Part shown: in pieces, positions 46,966 to 58,034 of the stretch
How the letters are laid out: the number at the start of each line of letters is the position of its first letter
Position numbering within the stretch: the first letter of the stretch is position 1
NCBI GenBank assembly: GCA_025267735.1
Contig: CM046305.1
Span: 35,671,108-35,735,107 of the forward strand
Reading direction: 5' to 3'
DNA from: Mactra quadrangularis
Lineage: Eukaryota > Mollusca > Bivalvia > Venerida > Mactridae
Length of the DNA: 64,000 nt
Notes under the pieces: model-generated
Told to the model about the DNA's origin: nothing
Databases searched by the model: none
The model's input: the letters and a program-made list of their open reading frames with translations, nothing else
Translations under genes and position numbers: made by a program

Positions 46966-47096
46966 CAAGATGTCTGCGCCCATGGATGACAGAATAGTGT
47001 AGTCCTAATTTTTAACCGCAACCTTGTTAATTTGATTCAAGGTTCGTTAGCTGGGTATATTTGATGGTTTTTGGTTGAAAACGTTACAGACTAAAA
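46966..47096 (+). promoter_or_regulatory. 5' flank of PXMP2 with an upstream ORF
   Basis: 131 bp between the transposon's target duplication and the start codon. It holds the 10-codon upstream frame MSAPMDDRIV (46970-47002), which ends in TAG before the main ATG. If transcription begins upstream of 46970, this small frame could damp translation. Confidence 0.5.
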
Positions 47097-47200
47097 ATGA
47101 GTCACAGCAAAGAAAGTAGAGAAAATATATTTGAGACTATTCTCAACAAATATCTACAACTTCTACAAGAAAAACCTTTGATAACAAAATCTTGTACAAG
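47097..47200 (+). CDS. PXMP2: PXMP2 exon 1
   Basis: Begins ATG AGT CAC and encodes MSHSKESRENIFETILNKYL and onward, ending at the donor ACAAG|GTAAAT after two bases of a codon. An N-terminal cytosolic helix and the phrase YLQLLQEKPLITKS fit the family's first segment. The next exon completes the codon. Confidence 0.88.
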
Positions 47201-50200
47201 GTAAATAATGTGTTTGTTTATTTCTTTTTAAGTTGTTTTTGTACTGGTTGTCATATTTCATGAAGTTTAACATACGGACGTAGGTATCTACATCTGTGGG
47301 TGTTGTTCCTAGCTCTGGCTTCAAAAACTTTAAAAGCTGGGTTTTTTAACATTTTTTTGCATCAGATGCAACATTGGTTGAACTTGAAGACCTTAAGCTA
47401 CCGGTACTTGCATTGCAGTTCATCTCTGATAAGGTGATTTAGTGCTACCCAAGTCAGGGTTACACTGATGGAGTTGCATTTTGGTACAAATGTCTGTTCA
47501 TCAGAATGCCAATCAAATATCTCTGCTTGCTTTAAAAGTTTATATAGACAATTAGACTTTTCAAAAAACATATATTGGGGACAATTGCAGTTTACCGGTA
47601 CGTAAATCTGCGAATTTGTAGCGTTTATTAGTAACTAAGCCTGGCATATCATTAAAGCTGACAATCAATGAAGATGCAGGATTTCATGTAATATCAGGGG
47701 CTACCGCCCCGAACCCCCGTTTTTTATGTTTTAAACGAGAAAAAAGCAAGGGAAGTGCATCTGCTCTGACTGGTTAGGCATGCGCAGAAGTGGTAAACAA
47801 ACTTGTACCGGTAAACTGCAATCTAGTCATATTTATTAATGTAACAAATCTTCCTTTATTATTTTATAGATTAAGCTCTCTGATAATGCTGTTTTGCATA
47901 TCGCCCTTTCTCAATAATTAGGACCAAATAAGAAATGTTAAATGATAAAAATTTGATTTTGTAAAAAGTCATATCATTGCTTTTCATTTAAAACTTATAT
48001 GTCTAAGTATTTGGAATATAAACATTTGCGCTATATGAACAGTGAAATATGTCCACATCTGATATTTTAAAAGTGTACCTGATAAATCAAAGATATTTAC
48101 GTTACTGACTGATACATTCATGGTTAAACGAATTTTAATAATGGAAAACTCCAAACTTGTCGAACAAAGTTTATTTCATCAAAAGAACATATAAAAGCAG
48201 GAAGATATTGCTATTTGTCACAAGACTATTCATAAAGATATCTTTGCAGTAAGCATTTGATGGTGGCAAATATTTTAAGTTAGTACATAAAACTACATAT
48301 GCTTATGTATAACACACCTTTTGTTAGTTGTATTTATAATTCCTCGTTCACATGTAAAAATACAAATTAAGTTTTTCGTCCATTTATGTAAGTTATATAC
48401 ATTCATGTCTGGACCCAACCTTAGAAACCAATAATCATTGTGAGAGCATCATGTTAAAATTATATCTATAATGTAACGTAGATATCATAATTCATCACAA
48501 ATAACACATTATAAACACGCGTTGATGAATATCAAATATAATTGCAAATACTTTGAAAATAGCAGCGACATAAATGTACATGCATGTTATAAACGCTATA
48601 ATAAAGAAGCATTAACATTTGAATAACAGAACAAATCGGTGTTCTTTATTCAACAAATATATGAATATCTAGCAGCTCCCAAATGCTTCAAACATTTAAC
48701 TGTAAACCGCAAACATTCTATTTCATCATATCTTATGAACATTAGACAGCTTTTACATTCTCAAAGCAAAATATATGATTATGAGAACACATTTTGTTGC
48801 TACAGTAGCCTTTATATATTGTGGTTATGGTAACGTAGATATCATAATTCATTACAATAGCACATTATATATTCAATCATCAATGGTTATCAAATCAAAC
48901 TGCGTTTACTCTGGAAAAAACATCAACATGAATGAACAAACATGTAATAAACACCCTGTTAAAATCATTAATATTTGATCAACAGAACAAATATGTCTTC
49001 ATAATTCAGCACATATATGAAGATGTAGCTACTCACAATGATTCAAACATGAAACTATAAACCTTAAACATACTATTTCATCATATCTTATGAACATTTG
49101 ACAGCTTTTACAGTCTCAAAGCAAAAAATATTATCAAGAGAACACATTTTGTTTGCTACAGTAACATTCATGCATTGGGTTTATGGTAACGTAGATTTCA
49201 AATGCATTGAGTATATGTTTGCTTGTCTGGTATCAATATTCAAAATGTATTTTTGTTTTGTTTTAATTGTTTTAACGCGGTGTCAATACGATATAGGTCA
49301 TTTTACTGTGTCCAGTGCACCTAACCTAGCTTTCCTGGACCCTTGACTATAGCCAGTACTCAGCTACCCTTCTACAAGGCCGGAAACTTCTCCATAATCG
49401 TATTAATGGAGGAAAATTGACGTTTTTGTCAAATTTTCACGGAAGGGTATAAATTCCCCGGGTGGGATTCGAACCCATACCCACTTCAGGACAGGAGATT
49501 CCAAATCTCGGTGCGCTACCAACCGCGCTGACCCGGGTTCAAAATGTTTGAAATCGTGTTTGACTGATCCCCACTGAAAGTCGACACTGAACTCATTTAT
49601 ATTCAGTGTTTTTTGTTTCTGTCATTTGAGAATTGGCTATTTCCATATTGTTGCTTGTACATATGTCGTCTTTGTCATTGTCAATCTCTTTAAGACTCCC
49701 TTGCTGAGTTGCTGTTTCTAGAAGTGGTATCTTTGGCTCAATACTTCTCTTAAGCATAGAAATCTGTGTCCACGTTTTGCATAGTTTTCCTGTTAAACAT
49801 TGTGCGCAATAACAGGAAGTCTCTCTTGTCATGAAAGCTTTGCGGTCATCATCAAACATGATTGCATGCAGTTTCATCGTATTTTGGACAGGTCTGGTGT
49901 TCAAAGAAGCAAATTCTTGTTGTTTTTTCTCGCAAAGTTTCTTGATGACAAACAAAATGGTAACTTCTGACATTGAAGAGGATTTAGCCCAACTATAGAA
50001 GTCATGAGCATTTTGAATAAGACCATTCCCTTGACAAGATGCCTCATCATCCATTCTTTTTGTAGTACCGCTCAAACTGTCGCACACACTTTTGCCATTA
50101 CCTGCTTTGAAAAAGTTGAATTGAGCACGAATTCCATACACCTCATTGCAAAGGTGTTAAATATAAATTTGTTTCTGTTTTGGCTAGATTGACTATCTGT

Positions 50201-53200
50201 CCATTAATTTACCTTTGCGAGGTTGGGAAGCAAGCTGTTGATTCCAGGTAACACAGCATACAGAAATACAACAACAGTGCTGAAAGAATGTGTTATGGTG
50301 TCTGAATTAACAACGTAGCGCTTATGACACAACTTGCCGTTTTTCTTGAAATAGATGACAACTGGTTGCAGTGTAACTGAAGTCTGAAAGAAGACACAAT
50401 AGTTATTTTAAGACATAACGTATATATATTATCTACGTTACCATTTGAACATACTTAATATAATATGTTCTCATAGAAATATGATGATTTAATTATGTTT
50501 ACCATGTAATTATGATTGTTAGCCGGATTTTTCAACGAAAAAATTCGACGGGCGAGCGTCCGTGTCGTTAACAATTACGTTAAAGTTTTTATTGTACCAT
50601 GTATTTCTGCCATTTAAAGTCAGATCTCTACGAAACTTTATACAATGATAACATACCATGTGATGAACAGAATTAGACAGTAACTGCAACTCTACCTTGC
50701 TTAATTATGGATTATTGCCCTTTGTAATTTCGGGTGTCTGGTGTCGTTAACAATTGCGTTAAAGTTTTTAATTTAGCATACATTTCTGCCATTTATTGTC
50801 AGATTTTTATGAAACTTCATACAATGATAACATACCATGTGATGAACAGATAAAGACAGTAACCACAACTCTACCTGGCTTAAAAATGGATTATTTCCCT
50901 TTGTTTTTTTTGCGTTAAAGTTTTCAAATTGTTGGATATCTCTGCCATTTATGGTTAGATGTTTATGAAATTTCATACAATGATTACATACCATCTGTTG
51001 CAAAGAATTAGACAGTAACCACAACTCTACCTGGCTTAATTATGGATTATTTCCCTTTGTAATTTTTGCATTCAATTTCAAATTGTTTGATATCTCTGCC
51101 ATTTCTGGTTAGATGTTTACAACATTTCATACAATGATTACATACCATCTGTTGAAAAGAATTAGACAGTAATGGCAACTCTACCTGACTTAATAATGGA
51201 TTATTTCCCTTTGTTTTTTTTGCGTTAAATTTTTCAAATTGTTGGATATCTCTGCCATTTATGGTTAGATGTTTATGAAATTTCATACAATGATTACATA
51301 CCATCTGTTGAAAAGAATTAGACAGTAACAGCAACTCCACCTGGCTTAATAATGGATTATTTCCCTTTGTTTTTTGCGTTAAATTTTTTTAAATTGTTGG
51401 ATATCTCTGTTATTTATGGTTTGATGTTTACGAAGTTTCATACAATGATTACATATGATCTGTTGAAAAGAATTAGACAGTAACCGCAACTCTACCTGGC
51501 TTAATAATTGATTATTTCCCTTTGTTATTTTTGTGTTAAAGTTTTCAAATTGTTGGATATCTCTGCCGTTTATGGTAAGATGTTTATGAAATTTCATACA
51601 ATGATTACATATGATCTGTTGAAAAGAATTAGACAGTAACAACAACTCTACCTGGCTTAAAAATGGATTATTTCCCTTAGTATTTTTTATGTTAAAGTTT
51701 TCATTATGTTGGATCTCTCCAATAGCAAGTATTCTGGCATTTTCCAGTCATATTTTCCCGCCATTTTGTTTCAACAATTTCACCATTTGCCATACAAGGT
51801 TGTTTTTAACAAAATTCTCTCGCCAATTTCATATCATTAGCTTTGCATTATTTTCATCCATAGTTTTCATGTCTTATGCCATCTTAGTCAAATACCAACA
51901 AAATACTCAGAAAAGATACAATAGGACATATAATAGTTGATGAAACTCTTTTTTCCTTTAAGATTAATTATTGCCCTTTGTATTCCTTCTAATAAGCAAT
52001 TTATCAAATGACTTTCTTTTGTAACAACGTAAACTTGTTCTCAATGTTCCCATATGCAGAAAAATCCGGCTTTAATGTGGCTCCCACATTATCTTTCTTG
52101 TATATTAATTTTAATTATGCAAATTTACTTTTTCTACAGTATGACTTTGTATTTACTTTAGCAGTTAAACAGTTACAGCAAATGATATGGTTTGAATAAG
52201 CATGCTTTTGATTGTAACATTTAAACACTGTGTTAACTTGCATATGAAACAAAGATAGGTTTAAAACAGGACAAAAGACGTTGTGAAATTGATTCAAAGT
52301 TAAAGCATACTCGACATGACTGATTGCTATTGCTCAGATGACCTTTAAGCATCATGATATCTACGTGATCAATGGTAACATAGATATTGTCAAGTTTTCT
52401 GCTTTTTTTTACACAGATAATCGTTAATACTTTTTATCAAGTCAATTTATCTAAAACAACAACATATTTTCTAAATAAAACCAACAGAAAGAATGTACAA
52501 CTATAATGAAAATAATATTTACCTTGGTTAGAGGGATCGTTGGCTATTCTACGATGTTTCGCTCAAATTTTCTGTATTATTTATGAATTTTGTCCTTGGA
52601 AAAAAGCAGGGCTTCCTAGAATTATGACGTCATTTCATATTGTGATGATGTCATTTATGTATACAAAAGTTTGACTTCGTACTCAATGGTATTCGTTCTG
52701 CAGTCACGTAAATATCGATAACGTAAATATTTTCCGTTATGTTTGGCATGAGCAAATGGAATGATGATTAAATATAAACAAGTCAGTGTTTTATACTTAT
52801 TATGTGAACGAATTTTAACCAATTAACATGTGCGTTGCGTTTGTATTGCTTGAAGATTTTTTATATTTTAATTCACGTAGATATCACACTTTTATATAAC
52901 ATTCCAATCAAATGACGTTTGGCATCAATTTTAAAAACCAAACAAACGCAGTTGTAATCTTTGTCTTCTTAATTTATAAATCAGATAGGTGCGAACAATT
53001 TTAAATGTTCTTTATCAAAAAAATGTTTAAAATAAAGAAAAAATATCATTTTAAAGAGATATGTAACGTAGATATCATAAATTTTGCGACATGCAAGAAA
53101 CTTGAAAATTTACACTTTGTAGCTCTTTCATCAAAATAAAATCTTGTGCTATCAAAATTGATGTCCTTTGTAAAAATATCGTGGAAAAAACGGGTCTTTA

Positions 53201-56200
53201 GATAAATATTTATTGCCGGAAACCTCTGCGCAAAATATGTTATAAAAAGCGGCAACAGGCATATTTGGTAAAAATTGCGGTATTCTGTTAAGAGTTTGAG
53301 ACAAAAAAACTCCCATAACCTTTTTTGTTGTATTGTATTCTATAAATAACACATCTTCGAAGATCATACATTTGAAAAATAAAACTTTTTGTGGACCAAA
53401 TTATTTCTAATGGGTTACGACAATAGAATATTTTATTTGGTCCTTATTAGTGAGAAAGGGCGATATGAACCTGTCTCTCTTGTTAACATATTTTTCTAAT
53501 ATTTAGGTTATAATCATTAATTAATGCAGTTATGTTTTAAGTCAGAGACATACATCCAGATAGGGTATGCACCAATTGCATTAAACATTGCATAATTTTG
53601 CTTTACAACATTAATGTTCATTCACAACCTTAATTGCTATTACAAAAAGTTTTAGCACCAAGTGAACCTTTTTATTAAAATCTTATTGAAAATGAATAGG
53701 AGTTAAAAATTTAGAATGACCCAGATTTTAACTTGTGTTGTTTTAAGTTATCTACTTGATTCAAGTATTTGTACCATATCAGTGTGTATAAATACTTTTA
53801 ACCTACTGATATTGTATGCTATGAGTTAAAACTTGCATCATCTCGAATCTTAAGTAGACTGCTAAAGACAACTAGTTATCTCATTATTATACTGTTATAA
53901 TGTATAAATAATTTGATAAGATAATTTCAAGGTACTTATTATGTATGTTGCATGTTTAAATTTACCCTTTAAAAGAGGCTCTCAAGGAAGATTGAGTTTT
54001 GTCTAATTATTTTGCTTCTGTACATAAAGTATTTATTATTTTTATATCCTATTTTCTCAAGCTCTAGCTATTAGTCCCTAGTTTCAGGCTAGTGAGTCAA
54101 GGCAATTACTAACTTTGATATTTATTGATACAATGAATACCAGCAATGTATCAATCTACATTATTTGCAGAACTTTGTCAAGGACAACATCTTTTCAGTG
54201 TGGATAGCCAAATATTTCTTTTGGAGATGACTTAAACAATCTCACAATTACACAGAGAAGCTGCAGGCTACTTAAATAGACCTGTCCAAACACTTTCTAC
54301 TTACTACATGCTAATCAATAAAGATACATGTTTAAATATTGAGTTTATGATGTATTCCTGCTTTAAAAAAGTTCTTACCCCTAGATTTTTATCCTAGGGG
54401 GTAATAACCCTCAAATTTAAAAATAAGTTGGCAAAACTGATTACAAGGCGAGAAGAAATAAATTACTTGAGTATCTCTTGTTTATATACAGTATAGGAGC
54501 AAAACAAATTGTTTAGAAAGTCAACCATTTTGTCACCAATTTATTTTATGATAATAACTGGAATGTTTTAACTCAAATGATAGATGACTAGTGTAGCTGC
54601 TCACCTAATATGAAAGTTAATGTAAGGGAGGTAAGTATGTGTAAATATTTTTATGTATATTCCAAAATTATCTCCCTTGTACAATGTTAAACTTGATTAT
54701 AGAATAAAATATATTATGATTATATTACAGTGCTACAGTTTCTGCTCTTGGTAATTTTCTATCACAGAAGATAGCTCCACCCCCTGGAGGTAAAATAGTA
54801 TGGAGAAGTGTTGCTTCATATGCTGCATTTGCGTAAGTCTTACTGCTAATTTTTACTGTTCTTTACTCAGGGTGTCAATATGATTTCTGTTTTGATAAAT
54901 AGGAAACCTGCTTGTAATGAATTCAATTATTAGGTTTCTTTTATCTGAAAATGCTTTCTACAACTAGCATTTGGCTTCCATGTTCATTTATGGACACTAT
55001 TCATAAACAGTCTGCTCAGGAGAATTAATGCAACAAGGTGATTCCTTACTCAATTATACTTAATAAGTTAATAGAGTAACAAGGTATAAATGTTATTGTT
55101 ATTATGAAAGTGATATATTATACTGCATTTATTTTGAAAAATCATATGTTTTTTATTTCATATTCTATCAATAGTATTTTTGTTACTATATGTCTTTGCC
55201 ATTTAAAAGACACAGTTGATCATGGCAAAATAGTAAAATAGTAAAACATTGGTCAACACAAAATTGATAACATATAGAATGACATAAAATAGACTACATC
55301 TTAAAAGTGATTGTGTAGTAAAATTAGAGTACCAAGCGTGTATTTATGATTTAATTGATTTTGTCTTAATTTCAGCATTTTGAAAATTTTTGTATCAATC
55401 TGTAAAATGATTTTGTTGTATTATATTATGATCAGATATACTTTTATGGTGGCATATTTCTACCACCAGAAAACTACTTAAATAACAAGTTAATTAAGTA
55501 GTTAACTATTTACATAACTAGCTAATCATTTTGTCAGTTATGTAGTTATCTGGTAGTTGAAATATGCCACTATAGTTAAACATCATCCTCATCATCCAGT
55601 TTAGTTTAAACATGCCGTTGATTATTCCTTTGGCAAGGGTGAGGCCTGTCTGTCTCGTCTAGAGTGAAGTCTTCCTCTCCATGATTGGTGGTCTTGAGGG
55701 TTGGTGCCATCCATTTTTTGTACCAGCCAATCACCTTTAATCAGGTCTTCCCAGGTTAGCTTTGGTCTGTCTTTGCCCCGATGTCCAGTAACGTTTAAGT
55801 CTCTGACTTAGGAGATCCAGCTTGTGCTACATTCTACGTGGCCAAACCATCTTTTAACACACTTTGAATATATTTTTTTTGTACAACAGATCTTTTTATT
55901 TTGTCACAGTTTACATGGTAAAGACATGTGAACAAATTTAATATATATAAAATTAATATAAATACAACACGGCTAATTTTTTTTTTATAATTTCAGATTT
56001 TTCGTCAGTGCTCCTGTTATTCATCATTTCTATATATTCCTTGAAAAGATTCAACCAAAGAAAGATAAACCAAGCAAGATAGATAATATTAAAAGATTAT
56101 TAATTGATAGATTTTTATTTACACCACCATTTATAGTTCTCTTCTTGTATGTTGTCACTATACTTGAGGTAATGTTTTCATTGTTTCTCACTTTTTATAT

Positions 56201-57906
56201 ATCATTTGCCTTCATATTAGTTTTTCGTTTTCAGTTTATTTATTCTTAGCACAATTATGTGGTGTAAGTTACATTTAACAAACAATATGATATGATATTT
56301 GGAGCCATGGTGTAGTGGTAAACATGCTTATCTTCAATTGTACAAATCAAGATTCAATTCAATGCTATATCTGGCCTGAAAAGAGGGTCAATATCCTGCC
56401 TTTTCACAATGGAGAAAATTATGAAAGTTTACAAAATATTACCAAATTTTCACCAAGGGCATGGAGGCAGAAAAAGAGATAGGGGTTGTAGAGAGTATCT
56501 GAAGGTTGATATGGAATAATCACAAATAAATTATACATAACTATTGTTCATTTTTCTCAACTGTCAAAACATGAATAATTTCACGGTGAATGTGTTTGTA
56601 AAATTATTGTCGTAATACACCCATGAGTTTCCGAAAATGTGTACATGTATTATGATTGAGTAAAGCTTCTTATGCCGTATGATAAGTTTTAGTCAAGATA
56701 TTTTTAATAAAAAATAGACCGCCAGTACAAAAACAATGCATTCAGTCACTGTGAAATTATTCAAGCTTTGACAGTTGAGAAAAATGAACAATAGTTCATA
56801 TAGTTCAATAATTTCACTTGTTGTTTTCTTCCATTTCTTGTAGGGTTAATTATTTTTACTTGTTGTTTTCTTCCATTTCTTGTAGGGTCAAGGATCAGCT
56901 GTTGCCATAGAAAAGATACGTACACAATTCTGGATGATTTTAAAAATGAATTGGAAAGTGTGGACCTTATTCACATACATCAATGTTAACTACATTCCTG
57001 TTAGAGTAAGTTTATTCTTAACTTTATCTATTTCTTTTGTTATAGCCATACCGTGTCACCTGAGGGAGGGAGTGAGGAAAAGAGGGAGAGAGAGTAAACA
57101 GTGTCATTAGATAGGGAATGAGTCCCTTGTGAGGGTATTTCATGTACTACTTTTGCCAAAGCCATTCTGTATCACCAGAGAAAGGGAAAAAGAGAGAGAG
57201 GGAGAGGGAGAGAGAGAGAGGGTATTTGCTTATTACTAGGTTATAAGCTTAGGTTCCAAGAATTAGGTCTATCCAGGGTGTGTGAGTATGACTGGTGACT
57301 GTCCTTATTTGAATCAAAGAATAAAAAAATGTTTCATTAAACACCTCTTAAAGTGTGAAGTTTTAACTATCAGTGTCATATAAAACAGACAAATTAACCA
57401 TCACTCCTTTGTTGTGCCAGTTATCAGTTATAGTATCCCTTCCTCTGATTACATATAAAGAACCATGGGGTATTTTTGTAGCTGGACTGGAAGATAAGGA
57501 AATTCTCAAGAGTGGGCCGGCATAATGACATAAAAGTCATTGATTAGAAATTGATGTAAAATTAAATCAAACAAGCAGGGATCCACATTGAACTTTAAAC
57601 TAGGTTGCCTAGTTAGACAAGCTATATTTCCTTGAACCCAAATATTGGTTGTCAGGGGCAAAAGGGTGACTTTAAATATTGACCCATGTCAAACATAATT
57701 AGCATGCATCATTTCATATTCATGGTATAATTTTATTTTTTCAATGCTAAAATTTGTTCTTAGTGTATATTGATAGAAAAATCTTATCATGCTAGAATAA
57801 TTAATATATTTTCTTTATATTTCAGTATCGTGTATTATTTGGTAATACTATTGGATTGTTCTGGTCTATATATGTAGCTATACAAAGACGTAAACTTTCA
57901 AAATAA
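47097..57906 (+). CDS. PXMP2: PXMP2-type peroxisomal membrane protein (whole gene)
   Basis: Five exons (47097-47200, 54731-54832, 55997-56168, 56886-57005, 57826-57906) join in frame into 192 residues, close to the roughly 195 of vertebrate PXMP2. The family (Mpv17/PMP22) forms small multi-span membrane proteins; PXMP2 is described as a channel for small solutes in the peroxisomal membrane. The C-terminal signature is clear: MNWKVWTLFTYINVNYIPVR followed by YRVLFGNTIGLFWSIYVA, matching the conserved W, N, P and R and the RVLF-N and LFW positions of PXMP2 more closely than MPV17. Hydrophobic spans are visible around ASYAAFAFFVSAPVI, FIVLFLYVVTI and the last exon. The gene is divergent from the VWC gene. 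Intron 1 contains a 5.6-kb transposon. Confidence 0.93.
47585..47821. mobile_element. MITE with TTGCAGTTTACCGGTAC ends
   Basis: TTGCAGTTTACCGGTAC at the left is perfectly inverted at the right (GTACCGGTAAACTGCAA). 237 bp, intron 1 of PXMP2, 75 bp before the large TIR element. Confidence 0.85.
48474..49245. repeat. 357-bp tandem repeat, about two units
   Basis: GTAACGTAGATATCATAATTC at about 48474 and 48831, with GTAACGTAGATTTCA at 49187. The units share TTCATCATATCTTATGAAC and GAACACATTTTGTT. The GTAACGTAGATAT motif also recurs at about 53064 near the right end of the element. Confidence 0.85.
49239..49547 (-). mobile_element. SINE family A, second copy, with 10-bp target duplication
   Basis: The element is 49249-49537 (289 bp), with a minus-strand head (CGCGGTTGGTAGCGCACC, GGGTTCGAATCCCACC) and the same body as 24750-25037. 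TTCAAAATGT flanks it at 49239-49248 and 49538-49547. It inserted into the TIR element and is therefore younger. Confidence 0.9.
49593..50400 (-). pseudogene. Broken transposase-like or uncharacterised gene in the TIR element
   Basis: Reading from an acceptor TTTCAG at about 50400, the minus strand gives KLCHKRYVVNSDTITH and NSLLPNLAKVN, then a TAA, WTDSQSSQNRNKFIFN, a one-base frameshift near 50150, and FNFFKAGNGKSVCDSLSG followed by KRMDDEA, open to 49593. From memory, animal genomes carry a family of uncharacterised proteins with the order K-L-C-H, T-D-x-x-x-S-Q-x-x-N, F-F-x-x-x-H-G-K-x-x-x-D-G-x-G and K-R, often repeated. This copy has GNGK and CDSLSG in place of the usual HGK and DGxG. 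The TD aspartate could belong to an RNase H-like fold, which would fit a transposase. That is inference. Confidence 0.6.
50580..51740. repeat. 155-bp tandem array, about 7 units
   Basis: Each unit has TGAAATTTCATACAATGATT, then ATTAGACAGTAACCACAACT and CTACCTGGCTTAATAATGGA. Spacing is 154-159 bp for most units and 184 bp for the first. The array lies upstream of the broken gene, probably in an intron of it. Confidence 0.9.
53930..54050 (+). repeat. LINE 3' tail, same family as 2690-2800
   Basis: AAAAGAGGCTCTCAAGGAAG and GTACATAAAGTATTTATTAT match the tail at about 2730-2800. No coding part is recognisable. Confidence 0.65.
54731..54832 (+). CDS. PXMP2: PXMP2 exon 2
   Basis: Acceptor ATATTACAG|TGCTAC, donor TTTGC|GTAAGT. 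Encodes ATVSALGNFLSQKI and the start of the second span (VWRSVASYAAFA). ALGNFLSQ is the conserved first-helix phrase of Mpv17/PMP22 proteins. Confidence 0.9.
55590..55860 (-). pseudogene. Decayed LINE C-terminal fragment
   Basis: The minus strand reads RWFGHVECSTSWIS, a stop, then GHRGKDRPKLTWEDLIKGDW. The order RWFGHV, G-x-R-G-x-x-R-P-K-x-x-W is a well-known C-terminal stretch of several LINE polyproteins. It lies in intron 2 of PXMP2, antisense. Confidence 0.75.
55997..56168 (+). CDS. PXMP2: PXMP2 exon 3
   Basis: Acceptor AATTTCAG|ATTTTTC, donor CTTGAG|GTAATG. Encodes VSAPVIHHFYIYFLEKI, then DRFLFTPPFIVLFLYVV. The PVIHHFY and DRFLFTPP phrases match the family's middle loop and third span. 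Confidence 0.92.
56300..56395 (+). mobile_element. tRNA-like SINE head
   Basis: ATGGTGTAGTGGTAAACATG and AAGATTCAATTCAATGC sit at A-box and B-box spacing. Intron 3 of PXMP2. Decayed. Confidence 0.5.
56539..56796. mobile_element. TTTTCTCAACTG family MITE, best copy
   Basis: About 50-bp inverted ends: AACTATTGTTCATTTTTCTC at the left and GAGAAAAATGAACAATAGTT at the right, with ATGAATAATTTCACGGTGA further in. Ends about 90 bp before PXMP2 exon 4. Confidence 0.88.
56816..56888 (+). promoter_or_regulatory. Duplicated 3' splice site of PXMP2 exon 4
   Basis: ACTTGTTGTTTTCTTCCATT plus TCTTGTAGGGT occurs twice, 42 bp apart. Both copies have a pyrimidine tract and TAG|G. Use of the upstream copy would read GGT then TAA, an immediate stop, so only the downstream site makes protein. 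Confidence 0.85.
56886..57005 (+). CDS. PXMP2: PXMP2 exon 4
   Basis: Phase 0 at both ends, 40 codons, acceptor TTCTTGTAG|GGTCAA, donor TTAGA|GTAAGT. It carries the core of the family signature (FWMILKMNWKVWTL, then NVNYIPVR). Its acceptor is tandemly duplicated 42 bp upstream. Confidence 0.93.
57055..57235. repeat. AG-rich simple repeats
   Basis: Two blocks of GAGGGAG and AGAGAGAG runs separated by about 60 bp, with GTATCACC-type flanks repeated, so the block itself is partly duplicated. Intron 4 of PXMP2. Confidence 0.8.
57826..57906 (+). CDS. PXMP2: PXMP2 exon 5 and stop
   Basis: Acceptor ATATTTCAG|TATCG. Encodes YRVLFGNTIGLFWSIYVAIQ and the basic end RRKLSK, then TAA. The basic C-terminus could serve peroxisomal or mitochondrial sorting; this is inference. 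Confidence 0.92.
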   Translation, partial: YRVLFGNTIGLFWSIYVAIQRRKLSK

Positions 57907-58034
57907 ACCAACATTCATCAATGTGTTATAGTGAGAGAAACTAATCAACACATCAAAACACATGGAGACAATCTAACTGTCCTGTATATAGGAACTACTA
58001 TATTGTATAATAAGGCTGGAGCAATTTTCTGGAA

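Larger units (their letters stand above)
47897..53467. mobile_element. 5.6-kb TIR element in PXMP2 intron 1
   Basis: CATATCGCCCTTTCTCAATA at the left end is matched inverted by TAGTGAGAAAGGGCGATATG at the right; 33 of 35 terminal positions agree. Inside are two 357-bp-period tandem repeats, a SINE, a broken minus-strand gene (49593-50400) and a 155-bp tandem array. No target duplication is visible beside the ends. The contents suggest a DNA transposon that once encoded a protein, now dead. Confidence 0.75.

Noticed and set aside
50773..51645. Three minus-strand frames with repeated MVCNHCMKFHKHLTINGR-like phrases
   Set aside because: The Cys/His spacing looked zinc-finger-like at first, but the phrases follow the 155-bp tandem array, and its frames are broken between units.
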